From JACQSR01 sp042577505 (GTDB lineage: Archaea > Nanobdellota > Nanobdellia > Woesearchaeales > JACQSR01): a stretch of DNA of 44,634 nucleotides. A program made the position numbers and the translations under genes. The stretch is from NCBI GenBank assembly GCA_042577505.1, contig JBHPEA010000009.1, positions 1-44,634 on the forward strand, read 5' to 3'. Positions 17,431 to 25,236 of the stretch are shown one piece after another. The first letter of the stretch is position 1. Each line of letters starts with the position of its first letter. The notes beneath the pieces are model-generated. The model made no database searches, was not told the origin of the DNA, and was given only the letters and a program-made list of their open reading frames with translations.

Positions 17431-18117
17431 TTAGCCTACGTATGTACAGAATTGAATTGTAGCGCTTTTTATATCTTTTGCATTATATATGGATCTTCCT
17501 ATAATGGCATGCCAGTATTTTCCTGCGGCTTTTGAGTACTCCTCTATGGATCCTCCTTGGGCCCCGATACCTGGTGAATATAGAACTCCTTTTTCTCCTA
17601 TAATCTTTCTATACTGTTTGACTTTTTCTGGTTTGTTTCCTGGAACAACGAAATCATTAATTCCATTTTCTATAGCGATTTTAATCATTTGTTCTGGCGC
17701 TTTATTAGTTATGTATCCACCGTCTTTTTCTAGATAAGCTTCATGTGTCATTTCGGATCCGACTATCACCCCTAATCCTGCTTTTTTACATTCTATAATC
17801 CATTCTTTCTCTGTAACTGGACCAGCATGAGGGAATAGAATTACAGCATCAACTGGTTTACAGACAGCTGCGAATTTTTTCCCTGTAAAAGGTGTGTCTG
17901 TTGCTGCTTTTTGATGATCATATATAATTGGGAGTTTTGTTAGTTTTCTGATTTCATCAATGACTTTATTTATTCCGTATTTTATTACTAATTCAAATCC
18001 TATTTTGTAAGCTCCAACACCTTCTACGTCGCAACTTTCTTTGACTAAGTGTTTTAATTTATCTAAATCGTCAATATCACAGCTTATAATGATGCTTTTG
18101 TCTCTTTTGATGATCAT
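17431..18117 (-). CDS. pyrF: Orotidine 5'-phosphate decarboxylase
   Basis: 228 residues from the ATG at 18117, which overlaps the pyrE stop as ATGA (an ATG six codons upstream is less likely). It converts OMP to UMP. K38 in YKIGFE, then D67, K70 and D74 in DHQKAATD, SPGIGAQGG and IIGRSIYNA form the active site and phosphate grip of the barrel. The usual spacing is D-x-K-x2-D; here it is D-x2-K-x3-D, a divergent version that I believe also occurs in some other archaea. Its place after pyrC, pyrD and pyrE makes the assignment firm. Confidence 0.85.
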   Translation of the reverse strand: MIIKRDKSIIISCDIDDLDKLKHLVKESCDVEGVGAYKIGFELVIKYGINKVIDEIRKLTKLPIIYDHQKAATDTPFTGKKFAAVCKPVDAVILFPHAGPVTEKEWIIECKKAGLGVIVGSEMTHEAYLEKDGGYITNKAPEQMIKIAIENGINDFVVPGNKPEKVKQYRKIIGEKGVLYSPGIGAQGGSIEEYSKAAGKYWHAIIGRSIYNAKDIKSATIQFCTYVG

Positions 18118-18713
18118 AGGAACTCTTTCCTCCAAGTTTCAAGCATTTCTTTGTCTTCTTTTTTAATGTAGTTTTCTTTGATCGCTTCTTCTACTAATTC
18201 AGTGAAATCTGAAAGAGTGACTAGTTTTACATTTTCTTTTGTGAAACCGTCAACTGCCATTCCGAATCCATAGCTGAAGATCCCAATGCAGAGATTTACT
18301 ATACCGCCAGCGTTCTTAACTTCTCTTACTGAGTTTAATGAACTTTTTCCTGTGCTAATTAGGTCTTCTATGATGACTACTTTCTTTCCTTTTTCAAATT
18401 CTCCCTCAATCGTTTTTGCAGTACCATGACCTTTTGGTTTTGATCTTACATAGATTAAAGGTTTGTTTAGTTTTTGTGCAATGAATGATGCCCAAGGTAT
18501 TCCTGCGGTTGCTGTTCCTGCTATAATGTCAACATCTTCTTTTTCTAAGGTTTTGATTAGTTGGTTTGTTATAATGTCTCTTGCTTTGACATTAGAAATT
18601 AGTTTTCTGTTATCGCAGTAAATTGGAGATTTTATACCTGAGGTCCAGGTAAATGGTTTGTTCGGACTAAGTAAAACTGCTTTTTGTTCTAAAAGTATTT
18701 TTGTGATGTTCAT
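18114..18713 (-). CDS. pyrE: Orotate phosphoribosyltransferase
   Basis: 199 residues. It joins orotate with PRPP to give OMP. The PRPP-binding motif VVIIEDLISTGKSS (about residues 111-124) and the substrate segment SGIKSPIYCDNR near the N-terminus are intact, as is the flexible-loop RSKPKGHGT with its lysines. It overlaps pyrD upstream and pyrF downstream by 4 nt each. Confidence 0.93.
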   Translation of the reverse strand: MNITKILLEQKAVLLSPNKPFTWTSGIKSPIYCDNRKLISNVKARDIITNQLIKTLEKEDVDIIAGTATAGIPWASFIAQKLNKPLIYVRSKPKGHGTAKTIEGEFEKGKKVVIIEDLISTGKSSLNSVREVKNAGGIVNLCIGIFSYGFGMAVDGFTKENVKLVTLSDFTELVEEAIKENYIKKEDKEMLETWRKEFL

Positions 18714-19624
18714 TTTAGTTTTCCTTTGAAATCCTCAATGTTTTTGTAACCTTTTTTTCTATAATAATCTTCAAATTCAATTAATACCCTATTGAAAACA
18801 TCAGCTCCTTCTTTTACAAATTGAGTTCCTATCTGGACCGCACTTGCTCCTGCTAATATAAATTCGAAAGCGTCTGTTCCTTTTGAAATTCCACCAACAC
18901 CCACGATTTGGATTTTTTTATCTAAAAGTTCATAGAATTTTCTAACATTTGCTAAAGCGGTTGGTTTACAGTATGCCCCTCCTACTCCGCCGAAACCACC
19001 CTTAGGTTTTATTACGGCTTTTTCGGTTTTAGGATCAATTATTAATCCGTTTCCTAAACTGTTGATGCAAGTTACGAAGTCAGGTTTGTGTTTATTGATT
19101 ATTTTTGCTATGTTTTCGAAATGTACTAAATCAAAGTATGGTGGAAGTTTTAATCCCAAAGGTTTAGTACAAACTTCTTTTACTTGTCCAATTAATTTAT
19201 CGCTTGCTTCCATATCGTAACCAATTTGCGGTTTGCCTACGATGTTTGGGCAACTTAGATTTAGTTCTATAATATCAATTTCTTGAATTGAGGATAGGAA
19301 TTTTATGATCTTTAGATTGTCATCTGGTTTCATACCAATCATAGATGCAATAACTGGTTTGTTGTAAGCTGCTTTTAGAATTGGAGCATACTTTCCATAT
19401 TCTTTGTAACCAGCATTAGGTAATCCTGATGAATTTATACTTCCTAATTCGTCTTCATAATACCGGGGTTTAGGATTTCCTTCTCTAGGTTCCAAGGTGC
19501 ATGTTTTCATCATGACTGCAGAACTATTTGATTTTCCTATTATATGGAGTTGTTCTAAAGTCTCATCATTAGGACCAGCTGCGTTAAAGATAGGGTGTGA
19601 AAATTCAACTCCTGCTAATTTCAT
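18710..19624 (-). CDS. pyrD: Dihydroorotate dehydrogenase, class 1A-like
   Basis: 304 residues, an FMN barrel enzyme that oxidises dihydroorotate to orotate. The catalytic base is a cysteine, C125, in ELNLSCPNIVGKPQ. Together with K40 in MMKTCTLEPREGNP, LPPYFD, NSLGNGL, GGFGGVGG and KPTALANVR this reads very close to the fumarate-dependent class 1A enzyme of lactic acid bacteria. Class 1A is soluble and needs no PyrK partner; none is present here. Most archaea carry class 1B, so acquisition from bacteria is inferred. 4-nt overlaps couple it to pyrC and pyrE. Confidence 0.9.
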   Translation of the reverse strand: MKLAGVEFSHPIFNAAGPNDETLEQLHIIGKSNSSAVMMKTCTLEPREGNPKPRYYEDELGSINSSGLPNAGYKEYGKYAPILKAAYNKPVIASMIGMKPDDNLKIIKFLSSIQEIDIIELNLSCPNIVGKPQIGYDMEASDKLIGQVKEVCTKPLGLKLPPYFDLVHFENIAKIINKHKPDFVTCINSLGNGLIIDPKTEKAVIKPKGGFGGVGGAYCKPTALANVRKFYELLDKKIQIVGVGGISKGTDAFEFILAGASAVQIGTQFVKEGADVFNRVLIEFEDYYRKKGYKNIEDFKGKLK

Positions 19625-20805
19625 CCGAAAGTCACCTCTTTTCCATGAGTTTTGTAAAACTTACCTTGTTTGTAACCCACTAAACCATTAACGATTGTCA
19701 TTTCGATAGAACCTTTTAATACCTTTCCATGCCATGGTGACCATTTACATTTTGATACGATGCTTTTATTATCTATTTTTGTTTTTCCTTTTAAGTTTAC
19801 TAAAGTTAAGTCAGCATCATACCCTACTTTTATTTTTCCTTTGTTTTTTATCTTGAATATCTTAGCTGGATTTTCACAACATAGTCTCTGGATGTCAATG
19901 ATTTTTATTTTCTTTTTGTTGACCGCATTTAGAAGTAAAGGTAACATTGTTTCTATTCCAGGTACACCGAAAGGGGGATTCTTAGATTTCTTTTCTTCGA
20001 TTGTATGGGGTGCGTGATCAGTTCCTACAGTGTCCACTTTTTTGTTTTTGATTCCTTTCCATAATGCGTTTTGGTCACTTTTTTTTGCTAGACCTGGTTT
20101 CATTAATCCGAATCCTTTCAATCGTTTTTCATCCGATTTTGTTAGGAATAGATGATGTGGAGTTACTTCAAAGTAAGCATCTCCTTTTTTCATATCTATC
20201 TCCATTTTTTTTGAGATATGGCAGAAGTAGATTTTATTATGATCATGTTTGTATTTAGTGTAAATATCTAACACAGTTTTTACTGCACTTTCTTCAGCAT
20301 GAAAGCAAGTTATTCTTGTATTTTTAATTACTGCTTTTACAATGTCAATATTGTCTACTTTTAGATTTCCAGTGCTTTCATTGAGGAATATTTTTACTGA
20401 AGCAATGTTTTTTGCTTTTTTTATTTCAGTTAGATTGTTTGATGATACTCCAAAGTGGAATCCATAGTTGACAGCACATTTTTTTGCGATCTTTCTTTTT
20501 TCTTGTAGGTCTTTTACAGTAAGAACTGGTGGCTTAGTATTGGGCATGTCTAAAAATGTTGTTACCCCACCTTTTAGCGCCGCTTTACTTCCAGTAACAA
20601 AACCTTCTTTGTATGTTAACCCCGGCTCTCTCATATGTACATGGGGATCTATTAATCCAGGTAAGATAATATTACCATCGCAATCTATTTCCCTATCTGC
20701 TTTCTTAATCCTACCAATCTTAGAGATCTTACCCTTCTCAATAAGAACATCTGTAGAAATCAACTTATTTTTCAGGATCTTACAATTCTTTAATGCTAAG
20801 CTCAT
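19621..20805 (-). CDS. pyrC: Dihydroorotase
   Basis: 394 residues, amidohydrolase barrel of the type I dihydroorotase group. It cyclises carbamoyl-aspartate to dihydroorotate. Metal ligands and substrate motifs seen: DPHVHMREPG (about 52-61), VKIFLNEST, CFHAEE, FCHIS and GTDHAPHT. The flanking small beta domain is present at both ends. It is the first gene of pyrCDEF; carAB and pyrBI are not in the window. A palindrome lies 14 nt upstream of the ATG. Confidence 0.92.
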   Translation of the reverse strand: MSLALKNCKILKNKLISTDVLIEKGKISKIGRIKKADREIDCDGNIILPGLIDPHVHMREPGLTYKEGFVTGSKAALKGGVTTFLDMPNTKPPVLTVKDLQEKRKIAKKCAVNYGFHFGVSSNNLTEIKKAKNIASVKIFLNESTGNLKVDNIDIVKAVIKNTRITCFHAEESAVKTVLDIYTKYKHDHNKIYFCHISKKMEIDMKKGDAYFEVTPHHLFLTKSDEKRLKGFGLMKPGLAKKSDQNALWKGIKNKKVDTVGTDHAPHTIEEKKSKNPPFGVPGIETMLPLLLNAVNKKKIKIIDIQRLCCENPAKIFKIKNKGKIKVGYDADLTLVNLKGKTKIDNKSIVSKCKWSPWHGKVLKGSIEMTIVNGLVGYKQGKFYKTHGKEVTFG

Positions 20806-20818
20806 CCTGAAGATATTA

Positions 20819-20830
20819 GGGATAATTATC
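20819..20830 (-). promoter_or_regulatory. Candidate operator of the pyr operon (GGATAATTATCC)
   Basis: A perfect 12-bp palindrome lies between a TATA-like CTTATTAATG (about 20832-20841 on the minus strand) and the pyrC start at 20805. It would cover the transcription start, the usual place for an archaeal repressor site. The regulator is unknown. Confidence 0.4.
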
Positions 20831-20887
20831 CATTAATAAGGTTTTGGTTTAGAAATATATAAAAAAGGGCTAGATTTGATATTTTTC

Positions 20888-21160
20888 ATGAAAAGAGCGA
20901 AAATTGTTGTTCACGGAGAAGTTCAGGGTGTTTGGTTTAGAGCAACAACTGATAAAATTGGTAAGAAATTAGGTCTTAAAGGATATGTACGTAATACTTC
21001 TGATGGATGTGTTGAGATTGTATGTGAAGGTTCTGAGGAATCAATCAAAACGTTGTTAGAGTTTTGTAATGAAGGCCCCGAGTTAGCCAACGTGACTAAA
21101 GTCGATATTAACTATTCTGAGCCTAATAATGAATTCACTACCTTCGAAATAAGATATTAG
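20888..21160 (+). CDS. acyP: Acylphosphatase
   Basis: 90 residues from the ATG at 20888. TATATAAA (about 20855-20862) lies some 28 nt upstream, so the transcript is probably leaderless; an in-frame TTG four codons upstream is less likely. It hydrolyses acyl phosphates in the cytoplasm. The family signature is clear: VHGEVQGVWFRATT with the phosphate-binding loop and catalytic Arg, and GYVRNTSDGCVEIVCEG with the catalytic Asn. It is divergent from pyrC. Confidence 0.93.
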   Translation: MKRAKIVVHGEVQGVWFRATTDKIGKKLGLKGYVRNTSDGCVEIVCEGSEESIKTLLEFCNEGPELANVTKVDINYSEPNNEFTTFEIRY

Positions 21161-21233
21161 GGCGATAAACTTAAATATATCTTGCACTCTTTTTTACTAA
21201 AAAACCAATTATGGTCAAAACGAGGTGTTTATA

Positions 21234-21617
21234 ATGGCAGAAGAAGGAGTAGGATACTTAGAGAATTTAGGTAGAATTAGTGAAATAAGGACAGCAAGAA
21301 TTGAAGTTAATAAGGCTATTAAGTTATTCCATCAGTCTAAAAAAACTGCGAAAGGAGAGAAAGAAGCATTAGAGGCTGTCGATAACGCAATCAAACAATA
21401 TTTTGATATGGCTGTTTTTGTAATTCATGAGGTTACTGTAGCTCTGAAAGAATTAGGGGAGAATGAGGATGAATTGCATGATTTCTTATCTAAGAATAAA
21501 GAGGCACACGAGTTATTGAAGCAAACCATAACGCATGCTGCTGACTTAGAGGGGAAAGTCGAAACGGCATTAGCGAGAGCGAAAGAAGCGGTTAGAGAGG
21601 ATATGAATAAAGCTTAA
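21234..21617 (+). CDS. Small coiled-coil protein of unknown function
   Basis: 127 residues from the ATG at 21234, preceded by GAGGTG at good spacing; a TATA-like TTAAATATA (about 21171-21180) lies further upstream. The protein is almost entirely alpha-helical in appearance, with heptad-like patterns of Leu, Ile, Ala, Lys and Glu and no Cys, signal or membrane helix. No family recognised. It converges on cdc6 with a 4-nt overlap. Confidence 0.6.
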   Translation: MAEEGVGYLENLGRISEIRTARIEVNKAIKLFHQSKKTAKGEKEALEAVDNAIKQYFDMAVFVIHEVTVALKELGENEDELHDFLSKNKEAHELLKQTITHAADLEGKVETALARAKEAVREDMNKA

Positions 21618-22681
21618 AACTCAGTCAACTTTTTTGTAACTTCGCGCAACCCGACGAGGGTTGTGTTACCTTCTTTTCCACCTTCTGTTTTCTTTACATC
21701 GATGAATTTAGATTGTTCTAGTTTCTTAATTCTTCTTTGGAAGGTTTTGTAGGCAGATTTTCCACCGTGTTCTTGGTATTGTGTGAACAAGTCTCCTATC
21801 TTAGAATCTTCTTTTTTGACTAGGTCAAGAATTCTCTTTTCATCTTCACTTAAACAGCTGTCTTCATGGACTGTGTATTGGTTAAGTTTAGAAACGGCTT
21901 CTTTGCTTTCTTCTAATGTTACTTTCTTTCTAGCTTTGTCTTCAGCTATTGTAGTGGATTCCTTCATTAAGTATAATCCAGTTCTAACATCTTGTAGTTC
22001 GTAGGCTTTGTTAACTATAACTTCAAATGCATCGTCTTGCCATACACCGTCGACAAATGCGTATTTCATTCTTTGTTCAAGAATCCCCTTTATTTCTTCT
22101 AGTGTATATGGTTTGAATTCTAAAGTTTCTGCAATCATTCTTGATTTTAATCTTGTATCTAAGTTGTCATACCAAGATTTGTAATTGGTGATGGTTATGA
22201 TACTTTTTCGATACATTTCTTCCATTACCATATAGAGTACGTCTGTGTCTTCTAGTTTGTCAATTTCATCAAATACAAAAACTACTCCTTTCTTGTTTAG
22301 AACATCTCTGACTATTTTGAAAAGTTCATCTGTTTTTTTATTGTGAGTTAGACGGTATCCTATGTGTTCACACATTTCTAATATGACTTTGTAGGAAGAA
22401 TTTTTTTGCCAACAGTTGATGTATATTGTTTCAACGTCATCATAATCTTCTAGTTCCCAAAGAACATGTTTTGTTGCAACTGTTTTTCCTAGACCGGGTT
22501 TACCGTGGAGAATAATATTTTTTCCATTTCTTTCATCGAATAATGGTCTTATACAGCTAGCTATTTGTTTTTGATGGGATTCTCTGTATGGAACTAATTT
22601 TGGTTGGAATGAGAAATCTAAAGCTATTTCATTCTTGAATAGACTTTCACCCTCTTTTAATACCTCGTCAAAAACACCCAT
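21614..22681 (-). CDS. cdc6: Orc1/Cdc6 replication initiator
   Basis: 355 residues, slightly short for the family. It recognises replication origins and helps load MCM. AAA+ motifs: GKPGLGKT Walker A (60-67), VVFVFDEIDKLED Walker B (about 133-145), a sensor-1 region ITITNYKSW, and RLKSRM as Arg finger/sensor region. The C-terminal third (from about 265) looks like a winged helix for DNA binding. ATTTAAAC at 22711-22718 is its likely TATA box, 30 nt upstream. In archaea these genes often sit beside an origin, so the spacer at 22682-23112 is an origin candidate. Confidence 0.9.
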   Translation of the reverse strand: MGVFDEVLKEGESLFKNEIALDFSFQPKLVPYRESHQKQIASCIRPLFDERNGKNIILHGKPGLGKTVATKHVLWELEDYDDVETIYINCWQKNSSYKVILEMCEHIGYRLTHNKKTDELFKIVRDVLNKKGVVFVFDEIDKLEDTDVLYMVMEEMYRKSIITITNYKSWYDNLDTRLKSRMIAETLEFKPYTLEEIKGILEQRMKYAFVDGVWQDDAFEVIVNKAYELQDVRTGLYLMKESTTIAEDKARKKVTLEESKEAVSKLNQYTVHEDSCLSEDEKRILDLVKKEDSKIGDLFTQYQEHGGKSAYKTFQRRIKKLEQSKFIDVKKTEGGKEGNTTLVGLREVTKKLTEF

Positions 22682-22750
22682 TTTCTTCCTTCTGGGTATG
22701 ATTTTGAGCTATTTAAACGTTGTTATTATCTGAAATTAAAGAGAATAATA

Positions 22751-22873
22751 GATGCGCGCCGGTGCAGGGAATTCCATTGCCTCCGGATACCGAAAGCTTT
22801 TTGAACCCTGATATCCTATTGGATACTGAGGGTTCAGCTCAGCGGCCTACCTGGTTGGCCAACACCGGCGCAT
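22751..22873 (+). ncRNA. GC-rich structured RNA candidate
   Basis: A GC-rich island of about 120 nt in an AT-rich genome, with no open frame of note. Its ends pair over 9 bp (GCGCCGGTG 22756-22764 with CACCGGCGC 22863-22871). Inside is a hairpin (GAACCCT / AGGGTTC, 22803-22835) with an asymmetric GA versus CTG internal loop and a capped upper stem TATCC-TATT-GGATA. Two more palindromes, GGAATTCC and GTTGGCCAAC, are present. In AT-rich archaea such islands are often non-coding RNAs. It does not match 5S, SRP, RNase P or tRNA signatures that I can recognise. The strand is uncertain. Confidence 0.5.
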
Positions 22874-23082
22874 ATTCTTAGGTTTGTTTCTTGGATTCAT
22901 ATGTTAAATGTATATTTTTTCGGTAGATTAATGTCTTTGATCGTAAGAGAAATTGATAAATGTTCAATATTTCTGGAATGATTACAATCTTTCGAAAAAA
23001 CGTCACTTTTTTCCAATTCTATACATTGAATCTATTGTCACACTGTGATAAAAAAGAGGAATAACTTAGTAAAAATAGAAGG

Positions 23083-23091
23083 CTTTAAAAA
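23083..23091 (+). promoter_or_regulatory. TATA box for the zinc-ribbon/csp operon
   Basis: CTTTAAAAA is centred about 26 nt before the ATG at 23113, which implies a leaderless mRNA. Confidence 0.5.
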
Positions 23092-23112
23092 TGAAGTGAT
23101 TTCTCTTATGTT

Positions 23113-23250
23113 ATGGTTGACTATAAGATTGTCAAAAATTGCATGTGGTGTCGAAAGAGGTTCGTTGTAAGCAAAGGCGAAGCAAAGCGGTACTATTGCG
23201 ATGAATGTCAAATAAAGGTCAACAAACAACAAAGTGAGGAAAAAAAATGA
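23113..23250 (+). CDS. Small zinc-ribbon protein (45 residues)
   Basis: MVDYKIVKNCMWCRKRF, then a basic stretch, then YYCDECQIKVN: two CxxC knuckles 19 residues apart, enough for one zinc site. The C-terminus is charged. The TATA box lies 26 nt upstream, and its TGA overlaps the csp start (ATGA), so it is translated with the cold-shock protein. A nucleic-acid-binding or adaptor role is inferred from size, charge and partner. Confidence 0.75.
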   Translation: MVDYKIVKNCMWCRKRFVVSKGEAKRYYCDECQIKVNKQQSEEKK

Positions 23251-23501
23251 AAGGAAAAGTAAAATTTTTTAATGAGATGAAAGGATTTGGTTTTATTGAA
23301 GGAGAAGACGGAAAGGAGTACTTTGTACATCAAACAGGATTAAAAGATGGCGTCACAATTCGAGAAAATGATTCCGTTTCATTCGACGTAGAGCAAGGGG
23401 ACAGAGGTCCAAAGGCTGCTAACGTTGCTAAGGAAGCTGCAGATGCTCCAGCTGAAGAAGCTCCTGCAGAATCCGAAGAACAACCTGAAGAAGGTCAGTA
23501 A
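23247..23501 (+). CDS. Cold-shock domain protein with acidic tail
   Basis: 84 residues. Residues 1-64 form the CSD OB-fold with RNP1 KGFGFIEG and RNP2 YFVHQT, which bind single-stranded RNA or DNA. The last 20 residues are an Ala/Pro/Glu-rich acidic tail not present in CspA-type proteins. Cold-shock domain proteins are patchy in archaea. It is coupled to the zinc-ribbon gene and followed by a DEAD-box helicase, the common RNA-chaperone pairing. Confidence 0.92.
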   Translation: MKGKVKFFNEMKGFGFIEGEDGKEYFVHQTGLKDGVTIRENDSVSFDVEQGDRGPKAANVAKEAADAPAEEAPAESEEQPEEGQ

Positions 23502-23510
23502 ATCTTTTTT

Positions 23511-23559
23511 TGTCCCTCTTTAGTGGTTAAAACCGAAAGGTTTTTAAAGGGGAGGGACA
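23511..23559 (+). promoter_or_regulatory. Hairpin downstream of the cold-shock gene
   Basis: An outer 8-bp stem (TGTCCCTC 23511-23518 / GAGGGACA 23552-23559) encloses a second hairpin AAAACC-GAAA-GGTTTT (23529-23544) with a GNRA loop. It lies 10 nt after the csp stop. It may end the csp transcript or regulate the helicase mRNA; no long T-run follows. Confidence 0.55.
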
Positions 23560-23564
23560 TTAGT

Positions 23565-23652
23565 AATTTTATAGAGCATTACTGATAATGGGAGAGCACT
23601 TGCTCATATACATGACATTTCGCTTTTTCTAGGTAGGTGCTGCGAGGTAAAT
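23565..23652 (+). promoter_or_regulatory. Promoter and leader of the DEAD-box helicase
   Basis: TTTTATAGAG near 23567-23576 is a TATA-like box. The leader of about 55 nt holds a small hairpin GAGC-ACTT-GCTC (23594-23605) and the ribosome site GAGGT just before the ATG at 23653. Confidence 0.4.
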
Positions 23653-24864
23653 ATGATATTTGAAGAATTTGGCTTAAGCCACCAGCTATTAACGGCTATA
23701 AAGAATTTAGGTTTTAAGGAACCAACTCAAATTCAAGGTAGATCAATTCCTGCTATAATGGAAGGAAAAGATGTTGTTGGAGAATCGGCAACTGGTTCTG
23801 GAAAGACTCTTGCTTTTGGATGTGGAATTATTGAAAAGGTATTTTCTGGAAAAGGATTACAAGCATTAATTTTAACACCAACTAGAGAGTTAGCTGAACA
23901 AGTTAAGGAATCATTGAAAGTTATGTCCATACATAAGAAGATGAATATTATTGCCATTTATGGGGGAGTATCTATAAATCCACAAATTTCTGATTTAAGA
24001 AAAGCAGATGTTGTAGTTGCAACTCCTGGAAGATTATTAGATCATCTTGAAAGGAAAACAATAAACATGTCAAAAATTAAGGTTTTAGTTTTAGATGAAG
24101 CTGATAGAATGTTTGATATGGGATTTATTGAAGATGTAGAGAAAATAATTAAAATCTGTCCGACTAAAAGGCAAACGATGTTTTTTTCTGCTACAATTTC
24201 TCAGAGAATAAAAGATTTGGCAAGAAAATATATGTATGATCATGTTAATGTTACTGCAACTAAAATGGTTGATCCAAGTAAGCTAAAACAAGTATATTAT
24301 GATGTTACTGGAAATCTTAAGATTTCTTTGCTTTTACATTTATTTGAGAAAGACAGATCGGGATTAATTATGGTATTTTGTAATACTAGAAGGAATACTG
24401 ATTTTGTTGTAAAAAATCTAAAAGCGAATGGAATAAGAGCGATCTCAATTCATGGTGGATTGACACAGAATAAAAGAACACGTACAATTGAACTTTTTAA
24501 CAAAGCGAAAGTTGGAGTATTAGTTTGTACTGATGTGGCTGCTAGAGGATTGCATATCGACAATGTTTCTCATGTTTACAATTATGATATTCCAAATGAT
24601 CCTGTTGATTATGTTCATAGGATTGGAAGAACAGCAAGAGCTGGTGAAGAAGGAATGGTTGTAAATTTAATTTGTGATAGAGATTATGATAACTTTTCCA
24701 GGGTTATTCAAGATTATCCTGATTATAATATTCAGAAAATTGAAAGGCCCTTCTTGAAAAGAATTGATATGATAAGAACAGATGATAGAAGATCTCAATC
24801 AAGAAGTTATAATCCAAGGGGATCGTCGAGAAATCAGCATAGAAAACCATTTAGAAGGAGATAA
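23653..24864 (+). CDS. DEAD-box RNA helicase
   Basis: 403 residues. All superfamily 2 DEAD motifs are in order: phenylalanine/Q-motif (FKEPTQIQ), ATGSGKT, PTRELAEQ, TPGRLLDH, DEAD, SAT, a domain 2 with HGG and RGLHIDNV, and HRIGRTAR. The tail (about 375-403) is Arg/Ser-rich and disordered, suited to RNA binding. It unwinds RNA, probably in ribosome assembly or decay and possibly at low temperature, as its position after the cold-shock gene suggests. It has its own leader and hairpins. Confidence 0.95.
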   Translation: MIFEEFGLSHQLLTAIKNLGFKEPTQIQGRSIPAIMEGKDVVGESATGSGKTLAFGCGIIEKVFSGKGLQALILTPTRELAEQVKESLKVMSIHKKMNIIAIYGGVSINPQISDLRKADVVVATPGRLLDHLERKTINMSKIKVLVLDEADRMFDMGFIEDVEKIIKICPTKRQTMFFSATISQRIKDLARKYMYDHVNVTATKMVDPSKLKQVYYDVTGNLKISLLLHLFEKDRSGLIMVFCNTRRNTDFVVKNLKANGIRAISIHGGLTQNKRTRTIELFNKAKVGVLVCTDVAARGLHIDNVSHVYNYDIPNDPVDYVHRIGRTARAGEEGMVVNLICDRDYDNFSRVIQDYPDYNIQKIERPFLKRIDMIRTDDRRSQSRSYNPRGSSRNQHRKPFRRR

Positions 24865-25161
24865 TTATTCTGTAACAAATCTATGTTCGCTGTTTCCATT
24901 ATTTAATATCTCTACTAATCTTTGGAACTCAACTTTTCCGAGATCTTGTCTATGAAAATATTTGTCTCTCAATGTAAGCCTACTCCTGATTTGAATTTCA
25001 CCTTCTTGCATTTGTTCTTTTGCGATCCTAGTAACTTTCTCTACACATTCTTCTATAGTACCCCCAGCATATCCAGTACCGCAGGTTTGTCCAGAAAAAT
25101 AATGTGAATAAAAACCCTCTCTGTATCTCATCACATTTATGTATTGGGGCGTTTTAGGCAT
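24865..25161 (-). CDS. Hypothetical protein
   Basis: 98 residues, soluble, mixed alpha/beta in appearance, with one Cys pair (QTCGTGYAGGTIEEC). The GGTIEECVEKV segment faintly recalls HicB-like antitoxin folds, but I do not assign it. It converges with the helicase gene with no gap between the two stops. A TATA-like TATAAA-rich stretch lies upstream near 25185. Confidence 0.5.
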   Translation of the reverse strand: MPKTPQYINVMRYREGFYSHYFSGQTCGTGYAGGTIEECVEKVTRIAKEQMQEGEIQIRSRLTLRDKYFHRQDLGKVEFQRLVEILNNGNSEHRFVTE

Positions 25162-25236
25162 TTTCGACTGAAAAGATCAGTTGTTTTATAAAGCTTATAC
25201 ATTAAATATTTATATTTGAAAGTAAAAGGAAAGTAA

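Larger units (their letters stand above)
22682..23112. other. Candidate replication-origin spacer next to cdc6
   Basis: 430 bases between the divergent cdc6 and zinc-ribbon/csp genes. It holds a GC-rich structured segment (22751-22873) and then about 230 AT-rich bases with poly-A/T tracts. TCACACTGTGA (23038-23048) is a palindrome with one central base. CTTTAAAAA (23083-23091) is the TATA box of the 23113 gene. No repeated ORB-like boxes are obvious by eye, so the origin call rests on gene position. Confidence 0.35.

Noticed and set aside
22803..22835. Kink-turn (box C/D-like UGAU and CUGA) inside the GC-rich island
   Set aside because: The bulge does not have the 3-nt plus tandem G-A layout of a canonical kink-turn when the flanking stem is paired; kept only as an internal loop.
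22751..22873. GC-rich island as 5S rRNA, tRNA, SRP RNA or RNase P RNA
   Set aside because: The 120-nt length and terminal stem suggested 5S, but the conserved CCGAAC and GGAAGUUAAG segments are absent. No tRNA T-loop, SRP helix 8 loop or RNase P core motifs are seen.
24865..25161. HicB-like antitoxin
   Set aside because: Only a short GGTIEEC segment resembles it; there is no adjacent HicA-like toxin.
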